From: Acanthosepion lycidas
Lineage: Eukaryota > Mollusca > Cephalopoda > Sepiida > Sepiidae
Length of the DNA stretch: 64,000 bases
NCBI GenBank assembly: GCA_963932145.1
Contig: CAWVQA010000044.1
Coordinates: forward strand, 215,564 to 279,563
Reading direction: 5' to 3'
The notes below the pieces were generated by a model. The model did not search any database. It saw nothing but the letters and a program-made list of their open reading frames with translations, and was not told the DNA's origin. The position numbers were made by a program, and so were the translations under genes. Of this stretch, positions 11,000 through 23,246 are shown one piece after another (the stretch's first letter is position 1; every line of letters begins with the position of its first letter).

Positions 11000-13490
11000 T
11001 GATTTTATCTAGTTTCAGAAGTTTTGACAAAGTTATATTTAAGATTTTATGTTTTACACAACTTTTAATTACATAGCGATTTACATGCAAAATCTAGGTT
11101 TTTTCACTACTTTTTCAACGCTAGTTTGTAAATATCAATAACTGTTAGAAAACATTAGAAAAACAATGAAATTATTGAAAATCGATATGAAATCAATCAA
11201 AACTTATTGATTTTAACGAGTTTCAGAAGTTTTGACAAAGTTTTATTTTAGATTTTATGTTTTACACAACTTTTACTTACATAGCGATTTACATGCAAAA
11301 TCTAGCTGTTTTGACTACTTTTTAACGCTAGTTTGTAAATATCAATATCTGTTTGAAAACATTAGAAAAACAATGAAATTATTGAAAATCGATATGAAAT
11401 CAATCAAAACTTATTGATTTTAACTAGTTTCAGAAGTTTTGACAAAGTTATATTTAAGATTTTATGTTTTACACAACTTTTACTTACATAGCGATTTACA
11501 TGCAAAATCTAGCTTTTTTCACTACTTTTTCAACGCTAGTTTGTAAATATCAATAACTGTTTGAAAACATTAGAAAAACAATGAAATTATTGAAAATCGA
11601 TACGAAATCAATCAAAACTTATTGATTTTAACTAGTTTCAGTAGTTTTGACAAAGTTTTATTTAAGATTTTATGTTTTACACAACTTTTCATTACATAGC
11701 GATTTACATGCAAAATCTAGCTTTTTTCACTACTTTTTCAACGCTAGATTGTAAATATCAATAACTGTTTGAAAACATTAGAAAAACCATGAAATTATTG
11801 AAAATCGATATGAAATCAATCAAAACTTATTGATTTTAACTAGTTTCAGAAGTTTTGACAAAGTTATATTTAAGATTTTATGTTTTACTCAACTTTTACT
11901 TACATAGCGATTTAGATGCAAAATCTAGCTGTTTTGATTACTTTTTAACGCTAGATTGTAAATATCAATAACTGTTTGAAAACATTAGAAAAACAATGAA
12001 ATTATTGAAAATCGATATGAAATCAATCAAAACTTATTGATTTTAACTAGTTTCAGAAGTTTTGACAAAGTTATATTTAAGATTTTATGTTTTACACAAC
12101 TTTTAATTACATAGCGATTTACATGCAAAATCTAGCTTTTTTCACTACTTTTTCAACGCTAGATTGTAAATATCAATAACTGTTTGAAAACATTAGAAAA
12201 ACCATGAAATTATTGAAAATCGATATGAAATCAATCAAAACTTATTGATTTTAACTAGTTTCAGAAGTTTTGACAAAGTTATATTTAAGATTTTATGTTT
12301 TACTCAACTTTTACTTACATAGCGATTTAGATGCAAAATCTAGCTGTTTTGATTACTTTTTAACGCTAGATTGTAAATATCAATAACTGTTTGAAAACAT
12401 TAGAAAAACAATGAAATTATTGAAAATCGATATGAAATCAATCAAAACTTATTGATTTTAACTAGTTTCAGAAGTTTTGACAAAGTTATATTTAAGATTT
12501 TATGTTTTACACAACTTTTAATTACATAGCGATTTACATGCAAAATCTAGCTTTTTTCACTACTTTTTCAACGCTAGTTTGTAAATATCAATAACTGTTT
12601 GAAAACATTAGAAAAACAATGAAATTATTGAAAATCGATATGAAATCAATCAAAGCTTATTGATTTTAACTAGTTTCAGAAGTTTTGACAAAGTTATATT
12701 TAAGATTTTATGTTTTACACAACTTTTAATTACATAGCGATTTACATGCAAAATCTAGCTGTTTTGACAACTTTTTAACGCTAGTTTGTAAATATTAATA
12801 TCTGTTTGAAAACATTACAAAAACAATGAAATTATTGAAAATCCATATGAAATCAATCAAAACTTATTGATTTTAACTAGTTTCAGAAGTTTTGACAAAG
12901 TTTTATTTAAGATTTTATGTTTTACACAACTTTTAATTACATAGCGATTTACATGCAAAATCTAGCTTTTTTCACTACTTTTTCAACGCTAGTTTGTAAA
13001 TATCAATAACTGTTTGAAAACATTAGAAAAACAGTGAAATTATTGAAAATCGATATGAAATCAATCAAAACTTATTGATTTTAACTAGTTTCAGAAGTTT
13101 TGACAAAGTTATATTTAAGATTTTATGTTTTACACAACTTTTACTTACATAGCGATTTACATGCAAAATCTAGCTTTTTTCACTACTTTTTCAACGCTAG
13201 TTTGTAAATATCAATAACTGTTTGAAAACATTAGAAAAACAATGAAATTATTGAAAATCGATATGAAATCAATCAAAACTTATTGATTTTAACTAGTTTC
13301 AGTAGTTTTGACAAAGTTTTATTTAAGATTTTATGTTTTACACAACTTTTAATTACATAGCGATTTACATGCAAAATCTAGCTTTTTCACTACTTTTTCA
13401 ACGCTAGTTTGTAAATATCAATAACTGTTTGAAAACATTAGAAAAACAATGAAATTATTGAAAATCGATATGAAATCAATCAAAGCTTAT
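11000..13490. repeat. 12-monomer tandem duplication, copy 1 (2491 bp)
   Basis: Order I H E F A F' A B C D E P. Private markers CTAGGTTTTTTC (about 11094), CTGTTAGAAA (about 11142), ATACGAAA (about 11600), TTTCATTAC (about 11687), AACAGTG (about 13031) and CTAGCTTTTTCAC (about 13379) all recur 2491 bp downstream. The last monomer, 13284-13490, joins a P-type front to a B-type AAAGCTT end and marks the junction. Confidence 0.93.
12038..12245 (+). repeat. Subfamily F' monomer (clean example, 208 bp)
   Basis: F' shares the back half of F (CTAGATTG, AACCATG) but has the CAGAAG and GTTATATTTAAG front of b. It sits between two A monomers in the F-A-F'-A tetramer. The A/F' dimer is about 415 bp and gives a local two-monomer period in the regions 11.6-12.4, 14.1-14.9, 16.2-17.0, 18.1-18.9, 21.4-22.2, 25.1-25.9, 31.3-33.2 and 61.2-63.0 kb. 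Confidence 0.88.
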
Positions 13491-15981
13491 TGATTTTATC
13501 TAGTTTCAGAAGTTTTGACAAAGTTATATTTAAGATTTTATGTTTTACACAACTTTTAATTACATAGCGATTTACATGCAAAATCTAGGTTTTTTCACTA
13601 CTTTTTCAACGCTAGTTTGTAAATATCAATAACTGTTAGAAAACATTAGAAAAACAATGAAATTATTGAAAATCGATATGAAATCAATCAAAACTTATTG
13701 ATTTTAACGAGTTTCAGAAGTTTTGACAAAGTTTTATTTTAGATTTTATGTTTTACACAACTTTTACTTACATAGCGATTTACATGCAAAATCTAGCTGT
13801 TTTGACTACTTTTTAACGCTAGTTTGTAAATATCAATATCTGTTTGAAAACATTAGAAAAACAATGAAATTATTGAAAATCGATATGAAATCAATCAAAA
13901 CTTATTGATTTTAACTAGTTTCAGAAGTTTTGACAAAGTTATATTTAAGATTTTATGTTTTACACAACTTTTACTTACATAGCGATTTACATGCAAAATC
14001 TAGCTTTTTTCACTACTTTTTCAACGCTAGTTTGTAAATATCAATAACTGTTTGAAAACATTAGAAAAACAATGAAATTATTGAAAATCGATACGAAATC
14101 AATCAAAACTTATTGATTTTAACTAGTTTCAGTAGTTTTGACAAAGTTTTATTTAAGATTTTATGTTTTACACAACTTTTCATTACATAGCGATTTACAT
14201 GCAAAATCTAGCTTTTTTCACTACTTTTTCAACGCTAGATTGTAAATATCAATAACTGTTTGAAAACATTAGAAAAACCATGAAATTATTGAAAATCGAT
14301 ATGAAATCAATCAAAACTTATTGATTTTAACTAGTTTCAGAAGTTTTGACAAAGTTATATTTAAGATTTTATGTTTTACTCAACTTTTACTTACATAGCG
14401 ATTTAGATGCAAAATCTAGCTGTTTTGATTACTTTTTAACGCTAGATTGTAAATATCAATAACTGTTTGAAAACATTAGAAAAACAATGAAATTATTGAA
14501 AATCGATATGAAATCAATCAAAACTTATTGATTTTAACTAGTTTCAGAAGTTTTGACAAAGTTATATTTAAGATTTTATGTTTTACACAACTTTTAATTA
14601 CATAGCGATTTACATGCAAAATCTAGCTTTTTTCACTACTTTTTCAACGCTAGATTGTAAATATCAATAACTGTTTGAAAACATTAGAAAAACCATGAAA
14701 TTATTGAAAATCGATATGAAATCAATCAAAACTTATTGATTTTAACTAGTTTCAGAAGTTTTGACAAAGTTATATTTAAGATTTTATGTTTTACTCAACT
14801 TTTACTTACATAGCGATTTAGATGCAAAATCTAGCTGTTTTGATTACTTTTTAACGCTAGATTGTAAATATCAATAACTGTTTGAAAACATTAGAAAAAC
14901 AATGAAATTATTGAAAATCGATATGAAATCAATCAAAACTTATTGATTTTAACTAGTTTCAGAAGTTTTGACAAAGTTATATTTAAGATTTTATGTTTTA
15001 CACAACTTTTAATTACATAGCGATTTACATGCAAAATCTAGCTTTTTTCACTACTTTTTCAACGCTAGTTTGTAAATATCAATAACTGTTTGAAAACATT
15101 AGAAAAACAATGAAATTATTGAAAATCGATATGAAATCAATCAAAGCTTATTGATTTTAACTAGTTTCAGAAGTTTTGACAAAGTTATATTTAAGATTTT
15201 ATGTTTTACACAACTTTTAATTACATAGCGATTTACATGCAAAATCTAGCTGTTTTGACAACTTTTTAACGCTAGTTTGTAAATATTAATATCTGTTTGA
15301 AAACATTACAAAAACAATGAAATTATTGAAAATCCATATGAAATCAATCAAAACTTATTGATTTTAACTAGTTTCAGAAGTTTTGACAAAGTTTTATTTA
15401 AGATTTTATGTTTTACACAACTTTTAATTACATAGCGATTTACATGCAAAATCTAGCTTTTTTCACTACTTTTTCAACGCTAGTTTGTAAATATCAATAA
15501 CTGTTTGAAAACATTAGAAAAACAGTGAAATTATTGAAAATCGATATGAAATCAATCAAAACTTATTGATTTTAACTAGTTTCAGAAGTTTTGACAAAGT
15601 TATATTTAAGATTTTATGTTTTACACAACTTTTACTTACATAGCGATTTACATGCAAAATCTAGCTTTTTTCACTACTTTTTCAACGCTAGTTTGTAAAT
15701 ATCAATAACTGTTTGAAAACATTAGAAAAACAATGAAATTATTGAAAATCGATATGAAATCAATCAAAACTTATTGATTTTAACTAGTTTCAGTAGTTTT
15801 GACAAAGTTTTATTTAAGATTTTATGTTTTACACAACTTTTAATTACATAGCGATTTACATGCAAAATCTAGCTTTTTCACTACTTTTTCAACGCTAGTT
15901 TGTAAATATCAATAACTGTTTGAAAACATTAGAAAAACAATGAAATTATTGAAAATCGTTATGAAATCAATCAAAACTTAT
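13491..15981. repeat. 12-monomer tandem duplication, copy 2 (2491 bp)
   Basis: This is the second copy of the preceding dodecamer. Its last monomer (15775-15981) reads ATCGTTATG and ends AAAACTT, unlike the equivalent in copy 1, which ends AAAGCTT. I noticed no other difference in the markers checked. It overlaps the first unit of the 9-mer duplication that follows. Confidence 0.93.
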
Positions 15982-17642
15982 TGATTTTAACTAGTTTCAG
16001 AAGTTTTGACAAAGTTATATTTAAGATTTTATGTTTTACACAACTTTTACTTACATAGCGATTTACATGCAAAATCTAGCTTTTTTCACTACTTTTTCAA
16101 CGCTAGTTTGTAAATATCAATAACTGTTTGAAAACATTAGAAAAACAATGAAATTATTGAAAATCGATATGAAATCAATCAAAACTTATTGATTTTAACT
16201 AGTTTCAGTAGTTTTGACAAAGTTTTATTTAAGATTTTATGTTTTACACAACTTTTAATTACATAGCGATTTACATGCAAAATCTAGCTTTTTTCACTAC
16301 TTTTTCAACGTTAGTTTGTAAATATCAATAACTGTTTGAAAACATTAGAAAAACCATGAAATTATTGAAAATCGATATGAAATCAATCAAAACTTATTGA
16401 TTTTAACTAGTTTCAGAAGTTTTGACAAAGTTAGATTTAAGATTTTATGTTTTACTCAACTTTTACTTACATAGCGATTTAGATGCAAAATCTAGCTGTT
16501 TTGATTACTTTTTAACGCTAGATTGTAAATATCAATAACTGTTTGAAAACATTAGAAAAACAATGAAATTATTGAAAATCGATATGAAATCAATCAAAAC
16601 TTATTGATTTTAACTAGTTTCAGAAGTTTTGACAAAGTTATATTTAAGATTTTATGTTTTACACAACTTTTAATTACATAGCGATTTACATGCAAAATCT
16701 AGCTTTTTTCACTACTTTTTCAACGCTAGATTGTAAATATCAATAACTGTTTGAAAACATTAGAAAAACCATGAAATTATTGAAAATCGATATGAAATCA
16801 ATCAAAACTTATTGATTTTAACTAGTTTCAGAAGTTTTGACAAAGTTATATTTAAGATTTTATGTTTTACTCAACTTTCAGTTACATAGCGATTTAGATG
16901 CAAAATCTAGCTGTTTTGATTACTTTTTAACGCTAGATTGTAAATATCAATAACTGTTTGAAAACATTAGAAAAACAATGAAATTATTGAAAATCGATAT
17001 GAAATCAATCAAAACTTATTGATTTTAACTAGTTTCAGAAGTTTTGACAAAGTTATATTTAAGATTTTATGTTTTACACAACTTTTAATTACATAGCGAT
17101 TTACATGCAAAATCTAGCTTTTTTCACTACTTTTTCAACGCTAGTTTGTAAATATCAATAACTGTTTGAAAACATTACAAAAACAATGAAATTATTGAAA
17201 ATCCATATGAAATCAATCAAAACTTATTGATTTTAACTAGTTTCAGAAGTTTTGACAAAGTTTTATTTTAGATTTTATGTTTTACACAACTTTTACTTAC
17301 ATAGCGATTTACATGCAAAATCTAGCTGTTTTTACTACTTTTTAACGCTAGTTTGTAAATATCAATAACTGTTTGAAAACATTAGAAAAACAATGAAATT
17401 ATTGAAAATCGATATGAAATCAATCAAAACTTATTGATTTTAACTAGTTTCAGAAGTTTTGACAAAGTTATATTTAAGATTTTATGTTTTACACAACTTT
17501 TAATTACATAGCGATTTACATGCAAAATCTAGCTTTTTTCCCTACTTTTTCAACGCTAGTTTGTAAATATCAATAACTGTTTGAAAACATTAGAAAAACA
17601 ATGAAATTATTGAAAATCGATATGAAATCAATCAAAACTTAT
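15775..17642. repeat. 9-monomer tandem duplication, copy 1 (1868 bp)
   Basis: Order P E F A F' A B/C H-like b. Private markers are CTAGCTTTTTCAC, ATCGTTATG, CAACGTTAG, GTTAGATTTAAG, CTTTCAGTTAC, CTGTTTTTACTAC and TTTTTTCCCTAC. All recur exactly 1868 bp downstream. The H-like unit at 17228 has CAATAACTG, so its frame is closed. Confidence 0.93.
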
Positions 17643-19510
17643 TGATTTTAACTAGTTTCAGTAGTTTTGACAAAGTTTTATTTAAGATTTTATGTTTTAC
17701 ACAACTTTTAATTACATAGCGATTTACATGCAAAATCTAGCTTTTTCACTACTTTTTCAACGCTAGTTTGTAAATATCAATAACTGTTTGAAAACATTAG
17801 AAAAACAATGAAATTATTGAAAATCGTTATGAAATCAATCAAAACTTATTGATTTTAACTAGTTTCAGAAGTTTTGACAAAGTTATATTTAAGATTTTAT
17901 GTTTTACACAACTTTTACTTACATAGCGATTTACATGCAAAATCTAGCTTTTTTCACTACTTTTTCAACGCTAGTTTGTAAATATCAATAACTGTTTGAA
18001 AACATTAGAAAAACAATGAAATTATTGAAAATCGATATGAAATCAATCAAAACTTATTGATTTTAACTAGTTTCAGTAGTTTTGACAAAGTTTTATTTAA
18101 GATTTTATGTTTTACACAACTTTTAATTACATAGCGATTTACATGCAAAATCTAGCTTTTTTCACTACTTTTTCAACGTTAGTTTGTAAATATCAATAAC
18201 TGTTTGAAAACATTAGAAAAACCATGAAATTATTGAAAATCGATATGAAATCAATCAAAACTTATTGATTTTAACTAGTTTCAGAAGTTTTGACAAAGTT
18301 AGATTTAAGATTTTATGTTTTACTCAACTTTTACTTACATAGCGATTTAGATGCAAAATCTAGCTGTTTTGATTACTTTTTAACGCTAGATTGTAAATAT
18401 CAATAACTGTTTGAAAACATTAGAAAAACAATGAAATTATTGAAAATCGATATGAAATCAATCAAAACTTATTGATTTTAACTAGTTTCAGAAGTTTTGA
18501 CAAAGTTATATTTAAGATTTTATGTTTTACACAACTTTTAATTACATAGCGATTTACATGCAAAATCTAGCTTTTTTCACTACTTTTTCAACGCTAGATT
18601 GTAAATATCAATAACTGTTTGAAAACATTAGAAAAACCATGAAATTATTGAAAATCGATATGAAATCAATCAAAACTTATTGATTTTAACTAGTTTCAGA
18701 AGTTTTGACAAAGTTATATTTAAGATTTTATGTTTTACTCAACTTTCAGTTACATAGCGATTTAGATGCAAAATCTAGCTGTTTTGATTACTTTTTAACG
18801 CTAGATTGTAAATATCAATAACTGTTTGAAAACATTAGAAAAACAATGAAATTATTGAAAATCGATATGAAATCAATCAAAACTTATTGATTTTAACTAG
18901 TTTCAGAAGTTTTGACAAAGTTATATTTAAGATTTTATGTTTTACACAACTTTTAATTACATAGCGATTTACATGCAAAATCTAGCTTTTTTCACTACTT
19001 TTTCAACGCTAGTTTGTAAATATCAATAACTGTTTGAAAACATTACAAAAACAATGAAATTATTGAAAATCCATATGAAATCAATCAAAACTTATTGATT
19101 TTAACTAGTTTCAGAAGTTTTGACAAAGTTTTATTTTAGATTTTATGTTTTACACAACTTTTACTTACATAGCGATTTACATGCAAAATCTAGCTGTTTT
19201 TACTACTTTTTAACGCTAGTTTGTAAATATCAATAACTGTTTGAAAACATTAGAAAAACAATGAAATTATTGAAAATCGATATGAAATCAATCAAAACTT
19301 ATTGATTTTAACTAGTTTCAGAAGTTTTGACAAAGTTATATTTAAGATTTTATGTTTTACACAACTTTTAATTACATAGCGATTTACATGCAAAATCTAG
19401 CTTTTTTCCCTACTTTTTCAACGCTAGTTTGTAAATATCAATAACTGTTTGAAAACATTAGAAAAACAATGAAATTATTGAAAATCGATATGAAATCAAT
19501 CAAAACTTAT
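17643..19510. repeat. 9-monomer tandem duplication, copy 2 (1868 bp)
   Basis: All seven private markers of copy 1 are present at the same unit positions, and I noticed no difference between the copies by eye. The next unit, at 19511, has the same CAGTAG front but turns into a G monomer, so the repeat does not continue into a third copy. Confidence 0.93.
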
Positions 19511-22500
19511 TGATTTTAACTAGTTTCAGTAGTTTTGACAAAGTTTTATTTAAGATTTTATGTTTTACACAACTTTTAATTACATAGCGATTTACATGCA
19601 AATGTAGCTGTTTTGATTACTTTTTAACGCTAGATTGTAAATATCAATAACTGTTTGAAAACATTAGAAAAACAATGAAATTATTGAAAATCGATATGAA
19701 ATCAATCAAAACTTATTGATTTTAACTAGTTTCAGAAGTTTTGACAAAGTTATATTTAAGATTTTATGTTTTACACAACTTTTAATTACATAGCGATTTA
19801 CATGCAAAATCTAGCTTTTTTCACTACTTTTTCAACGCTAGTTTGTAAATATCAATAACTGTTTGAAAACATTACAAAAACAATGAAATTATTGAAAATC
19901 CATATGAAATCAATCAAAACTTATTGATTTTAACTAGTTTCAGAAGTTTTGACAAAGTTTTATTTAAGATTTTATGTTTTACACAACTTTTAATTACATA
20001 GCGATTTACATGCAAAATCTAGCTTTTTTCACTACTTTTTCAACGCTAGTTTGTAAATATCAATAACTGTTTGAAAACATTAGAAAAACAATGAAATTAT
20101 TGAAAATCGATATGAAATCAATCAAAACTTATTGATTTTAACTAGTTTCAGTAGTTTTGACAAAGTTTTATTTAAGATTTTATGTTTTACACAACTTTTA
20201 ATTACATAGCGATTTACATGCAAAATCTAGCTTTTTTCACTACTTTTTCAACGCTAGTTTGTAAATATCAATAACTGTTTGAAAACATTAGAAAAACAAT
20301 GAAATTATTGAAAATCGATATGAAATCAATCAAAACTTATTGATTTTAACGAGTTTCAGAAGTTTTGACAAAGTTTTATTTTAGATTTTATGTTTTACAC
20401 AACTTTTACTTACATAGCGATTTACATGCAAAATCTAGCTGTTTTGACTACTTTTTAACGCTAGTTTGTAAATATCAATATCTGTTTGAAATCATTAGAA
20501 AAACAATGAAATTATTGAAAATCGATATGAAATCAATCAAAACTTATTGATTTTAACTAGTTTCAGAAGTTTTGACAAAGTTATATTTAAGATTTTATGT
20601 TTTACACAACTTTTACTTACATAGCGATTTACATGCAAAATCTAGCTTTTTTCACTACTTTTTTAACGCTAGATTGTAAATATCAATAACTGTTTGAAAA
20701 CATTAGAAAAACAATGAAATTATTGAAAATCGATATGAAATCAATCAAAACTTATTGATTTTAACTAGTTTCAGAAGTTTTGACAAAGTTATATTTAAGA
20801 TTTTATGTTTTACACAACTTTTAATTACATAGCGATTTACATGCAAAATCTAGCTTTTTTCACTACTTTTTCAACGCTAGATTGTAAATATCAATAACTG
20901 TTTGAAAACATTAGAAAAACCATGAAATTATTGAAAATCGATATGAAATCAATCAAAACTTATTGATTTTAACTAGTTTCAGAAGTTTTGACAAAGTTAT
21001 ATTTAAAATTTTATGTTTTACTCAACTTTTACTTACATAGCGATTTAGATGCAAAATCTAGCTGTTTTGATTACTTTTTAACGCTAGATTGTAAATATCA
21101 ATAACTGTTTGAAAACATTAGAAAAACAATGAAATTATTGAAAATCGATATGAAATCAATCAAAATTTATTGATTTTAACTAGTTTCAGAAGTTTTGACA
21201 AAGTTATATTTAAGATTTTATGTTTTACACAACTTTTAATTACATAGCGATTTACATGCAAAATCTAGCTTTTTTCACTACTTTTTCAACGCTAGATTGT
21301 AAATATCAATAACTGTTTGAAAACATTAGAAAAACAATGAAATTATTGAAAATCGATATGAAATCAATCAAAACTTATTGATTTTAACTAGTTTCAGTAG
21401 TTTTGGCAAAGTTTTATTTAAGATTTTATGTTTTACACAACTTTTCATTACATAGCGATTTACATGCAAAATCTAGCTTTTTTCACTACTTTTTCAACGC
21501 TAGATTGTAAATATCAATAACTGTTTGAAAACATTAGAAAAACCATGAAATTATTGAAAATCGATATGAAATCAATCAAAACTTATTGATTTTAACTAGT
21601 TTCAGAAGTTTTGACAAAGTTATATTTAAGATTTTATGTTTTACTCAACTTTTACTTACATAGCGATTTAGATGCAAAATCTAGCTGTTTTGATTACTTT
21701 TTAACGCTAGATTGTAAATATCAATAACTGTTTGAAAACATTAGAAAAACAATGAAATTATTGAAAATCGATATGAAATCAATCAAAACTTATTGATTTT
21801 AACTAGTTTCAGAAGTTTTGACAAAGTTATATTTAAGATTTTATGTTTTACACAACTTTTAATTACATAGCGATTTACATGCAAAATCTAGCTTTTTTCA
21901 CTACTTTTTCAACGCTAGATTGTAAATATCAATAACTGTTTGAAAACATTAGAAAAACCATGAAATTATTGAAAATCGATATGAAATCAATCAAAACTTA
22001 TTGATTTTAACTAGTTTCAGAAGTTTTGACAAAGTTATATTTAAGATTTTATGTTTTACTCAACTTTTACTTACATAGCGATTTAGATGCAAAATCTAGC
22101 TGTTTTGATTACTTTTTAACGCTAGATTGTAAATATCAATAACTGTTTGAAAACATTAGAAAAACAATGAAATTATTGAAAATCGATATGAAATCAATCA
22201 AAACTTATTGATTTTAACTAGTTTCAGAAGTTTTGACAAAGTTATATTTAAGATTTTATGTTTTACACAACTTTTAATTACATAGCGATTTACATGCAAA
22301 ATCTAGCTTTTTTCACTACTTTTTCAACGCTAGTTTGTAAATATCAATAACTGTTTGAAAACATTAGAAAAACAATGAAATTAGTGAAAATCGATATGAA
22401 ATCAATCAAAGCTTATTGATTTTATCTAGTTTCAGAAGTTTTGACAAAGTTATATTTAAGATTTTATGTTTTACACAACTTTTAATTACATAGCGATTTA

Positions 22501-23246
22501 CATGCAAAATCTAGCTTTTTTCACTACTTTTTCAACGCTAGTTTGTAAATATCAATAACTGTTTGAAAACATTAGAAAAACAATGAAATTATTGAAAATC
22601 GATATGAAATCAATCAAAACTTATTGATTTTAACTAGTTTCAGTAGTTTTGACAAAGTTTTATTTAAGATTTTATGTTTTACACAACTTTTAATTACATA
22701 GCGATTTACATGCAAATGTAGCTGTTTTGATTACTTTTTAACGCTAGATTGTAAATATCAATAACTGTTTGAAAACATTAGAAAAACAATGAAATTATTG
22801 AAAATCGATATGAAATCAATCAAAACTTATTGATTTTAACTAGTTTCAGAAGATTTGACAAAGTTATATTTAAGATTTTATGTTTTACACAACTTTTAAT
22901 TACATAGCGATTTACATGCAAAATCTAGCTTTTTTCACTACTTTTTCAACGCTAGTTTGTAAATATCAATAACTCTTTGAAAACATTAGAAAAACAATGA
23001 AATTATTGAAAATCGATATGAAATCAATCAAAGCTTATTGATTTTATCTAGTTTCAGAAGTTTTGACAAAGTTATATTTAAGATTTTATGTTTTACACAA
23101 CTTTTAATTACATAGCGATTTACATGCAAAATCTAGCTTTTTTCATTACTTTTTCAACGCTAGTTTGTAAATATCAATAACTGTTTGAAAACATTAGAAA
23201 AACAATGAAATTATTGAAAATCGATATGAAATCAATCAAAACTTAT
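19511..23246. repeat. 18-monomer duplication, copy 1 (3736 bp)
   Basis: Order G B/C D P H E F' A b-like F A F' A B I G B I. Markers are GAAATCATT in H (about 20488), GTTATATTTAAAATT in A (about 21000), TTTTGGCAAAG in F (21401), TTAGTGAAAATC in B (22381), GAAGATTTGAC (22849), AACTCTTTG (about 22973) and CATTAC in I. The first three recur 3736 bp downstream. The remainder of the block has relatives at 27.6 and 38-39.8 kb. Confidence 0.87.
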
